Both the position numbers and the translations under genes were made by a program. A model generated the notes under the pieces. It did not search any database and was not told where the DNA came from. It was given only the letters and a program-made list of their open reading frames with translations. A stretch of DNA of 64,000 bases from Leptobrachium leishanense (Eukaryota > Chordata > Amphibia > Anura > Megophryidae): positions 269,557,662 to 269,621,661 of the forward strand of contig CM019064.1 of the NCBI GenBank assembly GCA_009667805.1, read 5' to 3'. Below, piece after piece: positions 57,094-64,000 of this stretch. How positions within the stretch are numbered: position 1 is the stretch's first letter; each line of letters starts with the position of its first letter.

Positions 57094-57506
57094 GGCTAGG
57101 GTCAGACTAACGCATTTTCACGTTGTCTGTGAAAATGTCGTAAGAATGGACTATTTTTTCACGTACGCAATAGGGTCATACTATGCGCATTTCATCCGTG
57201 ATTTTGTACGGATCTTCAATAAAACTTTGTTGCATCTGGACGTTATGTTGGCCGGACCATTAGCAGCGTCTGAACGTCTCCTAATCACACACACACGCCG
57301 CTAGCGGACGCAGCGCACTCTGTACGTCAGTACTAGTGGTTTAACGTTCTCGAAAAAATGCGTTCATTTTCCACTTGCGTTGCGCAGCCAGGACTTTGTG
57401 CGACCGTACTTCGTATATTGGCCGTCATTGCCGGCATCTGCTGCTAGTGGGCCGTGATTAAGTGCGCCTGCACGCGCGTTCGCACTGCCTCAGTCTGACC
57501 CTAGCC
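57094..57506. mobile_element. Harbinger-like miniature element, copy 5
   Basis: Ends GGCTAGGGTCAGAC and GTCTGACCCTAGCC, flanked by TTA (57091-57093) and TAA (57507-57509). Many single-base deletions relative to copy 4. Confidence 0.75.
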
Positions 57507-58574
57507 TAAATGCTGGTTTTGGGAACATGTATATTTGTTTAAATGGAATCTTGATCTCCTGCTTCCTATCTCTGCTTATTCTTCTTTTTCCTGTTGCTGC
57601 AGAAGGGAACTCCATTCATCTTAATTCAGACAATCTGCCTCAAATTTCTGAACCATTAATTCGAATTCCTGTAGTGTATCTAGAAACCTTTTGTTTTTCA
57701 TACACAGTGAATGTGTCTGAATTTTAAGATGTTACGTTGGTGTTATACATCCTAGGATGTTGTTGTGTTGCTGTTCAAGCTTGTCTATTGCCATTTTTCA
57801 TGCCAAATTGTATCTTAATATGTTTTGATTTATCAATAAAGGTTAAGTTTTACAATATCACGGGTAGAATTCATTATCCTCCTGGGATCCAGCGGGATAG
57901 TGGATTGGTCCTTTGTAAGAGGACCCCCAACCTGAAGAAAGGTGGGATTCCTGGGTTGAGACATATGCTTATATACTGAGCCACTTGCAGGAATAGGCTC
58001 AACACTGTGTGAGTATATTTATTCACCTATATTATGTGTAAACTGAAGTGTGGATATCTGCACAAAGGATATTTACCTTCCTTTCTGAGGCTGAGATCTG
58101 TTGGATATACATCGGGATCAATTCCCATTGAGCCACAAAGTTGGAGTTTGACCCCCCCCCCATAGTGGTCAGAAGCTTGGAAAATAGAGCCATACTGGGG
58201 CTCTTTTTTGTGAGTTGACACCTGTATATCATTATCAAAACCATTTGTCAACATATGATATTGTGCCATTATGTGTCTATGCTTGTGTTTCCTTTCCAAT
58301 TAATAGGTCTATTTTTTATAAGACGTAGATGCTACCCTGTAAAGAAATCAGATCTATCAGTTAAGTGGTTTTTCAGTGTGGTATAAGGGAAGAGTGGATT
58401 TTACCACATAAATTTATCCTTGTGTCTATATTTGTGTGCTCTCATTAAGACTATTGTCAATTTTTTGGCTTTTACTAGAAGCAACTTAAACCATTGCTGC
58501 TGTAAGAAGCTACTTCTAAGACAATACTGCTGGTATAATAAATGAAATCCATATTAGATATATATATATAAACG

Positions 58575-59667
58575 CGAAAGTCCTGACTGACTCACCAACG
58601 CCCAGCTGAAACCGTTTAAACCTAGGAACGTGAAAATTTGAAGGTGCACTGTTTTTATGATGTAGGCACCCACTAAGGAAGGATTTTTGGAAACTCCACC
58701 CCTAAGGGGGTTGAATATTTTAAACACTGTACCTATAGCACAAAAACAGAAGATGTTACAGATGTGAAAATCGGTATTTAGATTCTTCTTGAAAAAAGAA
58801 AAAAAAACGTATTTTGCAGTTTTTCCAAAATTCAACGGGGGGCAAAAAAAGGGGTTGAATATTTAAAATATTTTAAACAGGATACCTATATCTTAAAACC
58901 AGAAGATGGTACAGACCTGAAAATCGGTATTTCGATTCATCTTGACAAATAAAAAACACGTATTTTACCATTTTCCAAAAATCCAGTGGGGGGGCAAAAA
59001 GGGGATGAATACCTTTATCACTGTACCTATATTTCAAAAACCAATTTACCATTTTCTGAAAATTCCTTGGGGGGCAAAAAGGTGGGTTGAATACTTTTAT
59101 CATAAATGTGAAAGTCCTGACTGATTGACTCATCAACGCCCAGCTGAAACCGTTTAACCTAGGAATGTGAAAATTTGAAGGTGCACTGTTTTTATGATGT
59201 GGGCACCCACTAAGGAAGGATTTTTGGAAACTCCACCCCTAAGGGGGTGAAAAAGGGGGTTGAATATTTTAAACACTGTACCTATAGCACAAAAACAGAA
59301 GATGTTACAGATGTGAAAATCGGTATTTAGATTCTTCTTGAAAAAAGAAAAAAAAACGTATTTTGCAGTTTTTCCAAAATTCAACGGGGGGCAAAAAAAG
59401 GGGTTGAATATTTAAAATATTTTAAACAGGATACCTATATCTTAAAACCAGAAGATGGTACAGACCTGAAAATCGGTATTTCGATTCATCTTGACAAATA
59501 AAAAACACGTATTTTACCATTTTCCAAAAATCCAGTGGGGGGGCAAAAAGGGGATGAATACCTTTATCACTGTACCTATATTTCAAAAACCAATTTACCA
59601 TTTTCTGAAAATTCCTTGGGGGGCAAAAAGGTGGGTTGAATACTTTTATCATAAATGTGAAAGTCCT
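58575..59667. repeat. Near-exact 549-bp tandem duplication
   Basis: 58575-59120 recurs at about 59124-59667 with almost no differences beyond an additional GGTGAAAAAGGG-type segment early in the second copy. A third, more diverged copy follows to about 60130. The period is 549 where measured from the repeated minus-strand frames. Confidence 0.85.
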
Positions 59668-61891
59668 GACTGATTGACTCATCAACGCCCAGCTGAAACC
59701 GTTTAACCTAGGAATGTGAAATTTTGAAGGTGCACTGTTTATATGATGTGGGCACCCACTAAGGAAGGATTTTTGGAAACTCCGCCCCTAAGGGGGTGAA
59801 AAAGGGGGTTGAATATTTTAAACACGGTACCTATAGCACAAAAAAAAAGATGTTACAGATGTGAAAATCGGTATTTAGATTCTTCTTGAAAAAAGAAAAA
59901 AAAACGTATTTTACAGTTTTTCCAAAATTCAACGGGGGGCAAAAAAAGGGGTTGAATATTTTAAATATTTTAAACAGGATACCTATATCTTAAAAACAGA
60001 AGATGGTACAGACGTGAAAATCGGTATTTAGATTCAGCTTGACAAATAAAAAAAAACACGTATTTTACCATTTTCTGAAAATTCCTTGGGGGGGGCAAAA
60101 AGGGGGGTTGAATACTTTTATCATAAACGCGAAAGTCCTGACTGACTCATCAACACCCAGCTGAAACCGTTTAACCTAGGAATGTGAAATTTTGAAGGTG
60201 CACTGTTCTTATGATTTAGGCGCCCACTAAGGAAGGATTTTTGGAAAATCCACCCATAAGGGGATGAAAAAGGGGGTTGAATATTTTAAACAGGATACCT
60301 ATAGCTCAAAAACCGAAGATGCTACAGATGTGAAAATCGGTATTTAGATTCGTCTTGAAAAATAAAAAAACACGTGGTTTACCGTTTTTCAAAAATCCAA
60401 GTGGGGGGCCAATAAAGGGGGTTGAATATTTTAAACAGGATACCTGTATCTCCTAAACAGACGATGTTACAGTCCTGAAAATTGGTATTTAGATTTGTCT
60501 TGAAAAATAAAACCACACTTATTTTACCATGTTCTGAAAATTCCTTGGGGGGGCAAAAATGGGGGTTGAATACCTTTTTATGAGTATACCTAAATTTCAA
60601 AAACCGAAGATGTTACGGGTGTGAAATTTGGTATTTACAATCTTCGTGAAAAAAACCAAACATGTTTTTTGCCATTTTCCTTAAATCCAATTGGGGGGGT
60701 TGGGGGAAAGGGGTCTGAATATTTTTATCATTATACCTATATTTCAAAAACCAAAGATGTTACAGACGTGAAATTTGGTATTTACAATCTTCTTGAAAAA
60801 TAGAAACAGGTGTTTTTCCATTTTCCAAAAATCCCAAGGGGGGTGAAAAAAAGGGGGGCTGAATACTTTTAAACAGGATACCTATATCTCAAAAACAGAA
60901 GATGTTACATACGTGAAAATTGGTATTTAGATTCGTCTTGAGAAACAAAAAACACCTATTTTACCATTTTCCAAAAATTCAGTGGGAGGGGGCAAAAAGG
61001 GGGTTGAATACTTTTATCAGTATACCTATATTTCAAAAACCAAAGATATTACAGGTGTGAAATTTGGTATTTACAATCTTCGTGAGAAAAACAAACATGT
61101 GTTTTGCCATTTTCCACAAATCCAAATAAGGGGGGGGTCGAGGGAAAGGGGTCTGAATACTTTTATCAGTATATCTATAGTTCAAAAACCAAGATGTTAC
61201 AGGTGTGAAGTTTGGTAATTACAATCTTTTGAAAATAAAGAAACATGTGTTTTACCATTTTCCAAAAATCCAAGTGGGGGGGAAAGGGGGGTGGAATACT
61301 TTTAAACAGGATACCTACATCTCAAAAACAGAAGATGTTACAGATGTGAAAATTGGTATTTAGATTTGTCTTGAGAAACAAAAAAAACACCTATTTTACC
61401 ATTTTCCAAAAATCCAGTGGGAGGGGGAAAAAGGGGGGTTGAATACTTTTATCAGTATACCTATATTTCCAAAAACCAAAGATGTTACAGGTGTGAAATC
61501 TGGCACTTATAATCTTCTTGAAAAATAAAAAAACCACATGTTTTACCATTTACCAAGAATCCCACGTGGTGGGTGAAAAAAGGGGGGTGAATACTTTTCA
61601 ACAGGATACCTATATCTCAAAAACAGAAGATGTTACAGACGTGAAAATTGGTATTTAGATTCGTCTTGAGAATAAAACAACACGTATTTTACCATTTTCC
61701 AAAAATCCAGTGGGGGGCAAAAAGGGAATGAATACCTTTTTCACTATACCTATATTTAAAAAACCAATGATATTACAGGTGTGAAATTCGATATTTACAA
61801 TCTTCGTGCAAAAAACCCCCCATGCTTTACCATTTTCTGAAAATCCAGTTAAGGGGGGAAAGGGATGTGAATACTTTTATCAGTATACCTA

Positions 61892-62782
61892 TGTAACAGG
61901 TTTTTGTGTAGTCCCACAAATACCCCTGTGGTCCTTTTACCTCAGTTACCTTCAAGCGCTCTGCAAGCTGATCCTGAGCCTCTGCTACCTGGGAGTTGGG
62001 GTACATGACTGCGGCAGTGCTTCACCCAACTGGACATCCAGGCTTTGGGTGTGAGATCCAGTTGGGAACATATTTAAACAAGCAATAAATCAACACAGAG
62101 CTGTCTTTTATAGATCTTTGTATTGTGCAGCAAAACTCTATGCAAAAATAAATGTAACGGTCTAAATAAACATAATGCAGTGGAATAAGTAAATAAAGCA
62201 AGAGTCAGTATCAGTTAACCCACAAACAATACTGCGGCCCACCCTAGTCATTTCCCTAATGGTACCATAGGTAGGTGGTGCACATTGTTGGGGCCCAGAA
62301 TAATTGTAATCCACTTTGTTTGTAATATGCTGGGATGTTCCAGGGATCAGAGAAGTCATAGACTGCTGCTTTAGTAACCAGTGTCAGAATGCCTTGTTGT
62401 AAATCCAAGGGGAGAGGTCTCAGTTTACCACTCCACAGTCTGCAATCAGATTTTGTCCAGGAAGGGGAAAAGCTGCTCCACTGGGATTCCTTCTTTCTGC
62501 AGAACAATCACTGCCAGGAACAGTTCTGTGCTTTGATCTGGATACAGAGTCTGCTGGGAGCCTTTATGCAGGATGCTTCAGCACTGGACACAATACCACA
62601 AATCTCAGCCACCATCATCTTCCAGCTTCCCCTCTCTTGCTTCCTCTCTTGCAGCCCTGCTTCCACACACACAACCATAGAGTCACACAGTCTTGAATCT
62701 CAGAGCAAACAGAAGGTCGCCATCTGCTGGTTACTACATAGAAACTGCAGGGTAGTAGAATTACTGTACTCCAGGGGTTACA
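61892..62782. mobile_element. Solo LTR inserted in the Helitron-like array
   Basis: 4-bp target duplication CCTA at 61888-61891 and 62783-62786. Starts TGTAACAGG and ends GGGGTTACA. About 891 bases without coding similarity. Orientation unclear. The interrupted repeat unit (CTATATTTCAAAAACC) resumes at 62783. Confidence 0.75.
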
Positions 62783-62994
62783 CCTATATTTCAAAAACCA
62801 AAGATATTACAGGTGTGAAATTTGACACATACATTCTTCTTGAAAAATAAAAAAACACGTGTTTTACAATTTTCCAAAAATCCCAAGTGGGGGGGGGGGA
62901 AGGGGGTTATACCAAAAAAACCTCAAGTTTCTTTTAAAAAATAATTTTAACAAATCCTAAAATCCACGCAAGCGAAGCCGCGGGCAAAAGCTAG

Positions 62995-63453
62995 TGTACT
63001 ATAAAATGGTTTATAAAACAGTGCGCAAACTATTTTTATACTGGATTTCACTTTAATATACATATGATATTCTCACATAGGTGCTTGTTAGAAACAGGTT
63101 TGGGGGAAAATGTTTGACATTTAATTACACCTTAACAAAACACAACTACTATAATTCAAATAGTTAAGTATTTGGCGTTTAAGTCTGTACGTTTAAACTG
63201 TCACATTAAAACTGGTGATGTATATAAAATGTTCTGTCATGTAAAAGGCTGTCACAAAGATTTTGAAGAGACGTGTTAAATTTGCAGCAGCCTCTGTCAT
63301 ATTCGAACTTACAAACATTTAAATAATCACTGATATTTTAAGCTAAAAGTAAAAAATGTTTTCAACTCAAAGAATTAACGTCCTTTATTGCAGTAAAAAC
63401 TTTACTCATTTTCATTGACTTTTCTATGTCTGCATGCTAATATCTATTTTATA
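62995..63453. other. No feature recognised
   Basis: AT-rich flank after the Helitron-like end. Confidence 0.4.
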
Positions 63454-63634
63454 CAGGGTTATTCAGAGAGAGTGAAAAGCAAGAGAATGACTGGAGAATG
63501 AAAAATTCTAGGTCAAAATAGCCGATTTGGAAAGTGAGATAAAAAGGGAGAATTTTTCTGGTTTGGCTATTTTGACCTAGAATTTTTCATTCTCCAGTCA
63601 TTCTCCTGCTTTTCACGCTCTCTGAATAACCCTG
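63454..63634. mobile_element. Foldback miniature element (CAGGGTTATT family), copy 2
   Basis: Starts CAGGGTTATTCAGAGAG, ends CTCTCTGAATAACCCTG. Arms of about 70 bases are nearly perfect complements around a central 40-base part. Flanked by ATA on both sides. Less decayed than the copy at 14984-15161. Confidence 0.85.
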
Positions 63635-63783
63635 ATAGTGTCATAGCTGATGCTATATCAGAATGTGGTTATATACACATTTCACACTAAACTAGATTCA
63701 CAAATGCAGTTATTCATAATTTAGATCAATAGCACAAGCTGGTGTGAAATTTTCTCTGCCTGCAATTCAGGCAGTATTACAAG

Positions 63784-63882
63784 ATTGGTGTAAACTTAAC
63801 CAGAGCTGTTGTAAACTTAACTTAACTCCATAGACTAAAATGGCTCTGGTAAGTTTACAATAGCTCTGGTTAACACCAACCT
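63784..63882. repeat. Hairpin of about 35-bp arms
   Basis: TTGGTGTAAACTTAACCAGA, then GCTGTTGTAAACTTA, faces TAAGTTTACAATAGCTCTGG, then TTAACACCAA. Possibly a further small miniature element. Confidence 0.65.
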
Positions 63883-64000
63883 TGAAAAAGGGTCCTTTAC
63901 TGTCAGTCTCTCAGCCTGGTGACCCAGGCCTATTCAGAGTCCAGGCCGTTGTTTATATGCGTCTGCTCCATTCCACTGGTTTAGTCCACTCCAGGATTCA

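Larger units (their letters stand above)
56720..58500 (+). mobile_element. Probable Penelope-like terminal region, no coding part
   Basis: A hammerhead-like motif at 56893-56938 is followed, after a nested miniature element, by CCTGGGATCCAGCGGGATAG and GGCTCAACACTGTGTGAGTA. These resemble the terminal repeats of Penelope-like elements as I recall them. No RT or GIY-YIG remnant and no boundaries were found. Confidence 0.4.
58554..62994 (+). mobile_element. Helitron-like element built of about 18 tandem repeats
   Basis: The left end ATATATATATAAACGCGAAA, with GTCCTGACTGACTC after it, and the right end CAAGCGAAGCCGCGGGC followed by AAAAGCTAG then T resemble Helitron termini (AT-rich start, CTAG before T). 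The expected TC start is not exact. The interior is about 18 diverged units of roughly 140 bases around GAAGATGTTACAG...GAAA.T.GGTATTTA and TTTTACCATTTTCCAAAAAT, with G runs. No Rep/helicase coding remains. A 549-bp block is duplicated almost exactly (see 58575-59667). Confidence 0.6.

Noticed and set aside
58873..59685. Two identical 87-residue minus-strand frames
   Set aside because: They reflect the 549-bp tandem duplication in the Helitron-like array. No protein family is recognised.

Overview
The window looks like intergenic or intronic DNA from a large, repeat-rich vertebrate genome, most likely an amphibian and probably a frog. That reading is inference. It rests on the mix of CR1 and L2-type LINEs, a GIY-YIG Penelope-like element, a Ty3/Gypsy chromovirus, a Tc1-type transposase remnant, many hAT and TTAA-type DNA transposons, Harbinger-like miniature elements and Helitron-like sequence. 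No host protein-coding exon, rRNA, tRNA or CRISPR array could be supported. Every convincing protein-coding stretch is a decayed transposon gene.

Layout. 1-9.5 kb: a hAT-type element (1389-2864, perfect 8-bp target duplication) holding a solo LTR; a CR1 LINE split by a GC-rich miniature element; a partial second hAT. 10.0-14.6 kb: a hAT with an 18-copy minisatellite (10016-11694), an L2-type LINE (11745-13212), then another hAT (13224-14614). 17.4-19.7 kb: a miniature element split by a hAT with a long minisatellite. 22.0-28.3 kb: a hAT interrupted by a 5.25-kb Penelope-like element (23031-28281) with a 14-bp target duplication, RT and GIY-YIG remnants and a hammerhead-ribozyme-like motif. 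29.0-33.4 kb: a TTAA-type element, then a solo LTR split by a 2.46-kb hAT carrying a hairpin with 131-bp arms and three minisatellites. 33.4-41.9 kb: several miniature elements and an L2 tail. 41.9-44.8 kb: a Tc1-type transposase remnant, then a chromovirus 3' half with its LTR. 46.4-52.6 kb: insertions nested five deep. 53.6-58.5 kb: more miniature elements and a Penelope-like terminal region with a second hammerhead-like motif. 58.55-63.0 kb: a Helitron-like unit made of about 18 diverged tandem repeats, split by a solo LTR.

The parts do not form a pathway. They form a layered insertion record in which target-site duplications give the order of events. The most unusual signal is a composite module, a minisatellite fused to a long GC-rich hairpin, found in two transposons with unrelated ends (a hAT at 30750-33209 and a TA-flanked element at 46836-47799). 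Several hATs also combine a CpG-rich, promoter-like block, sometimes with an ATG exon or splice donor, with an internal minisatellite.
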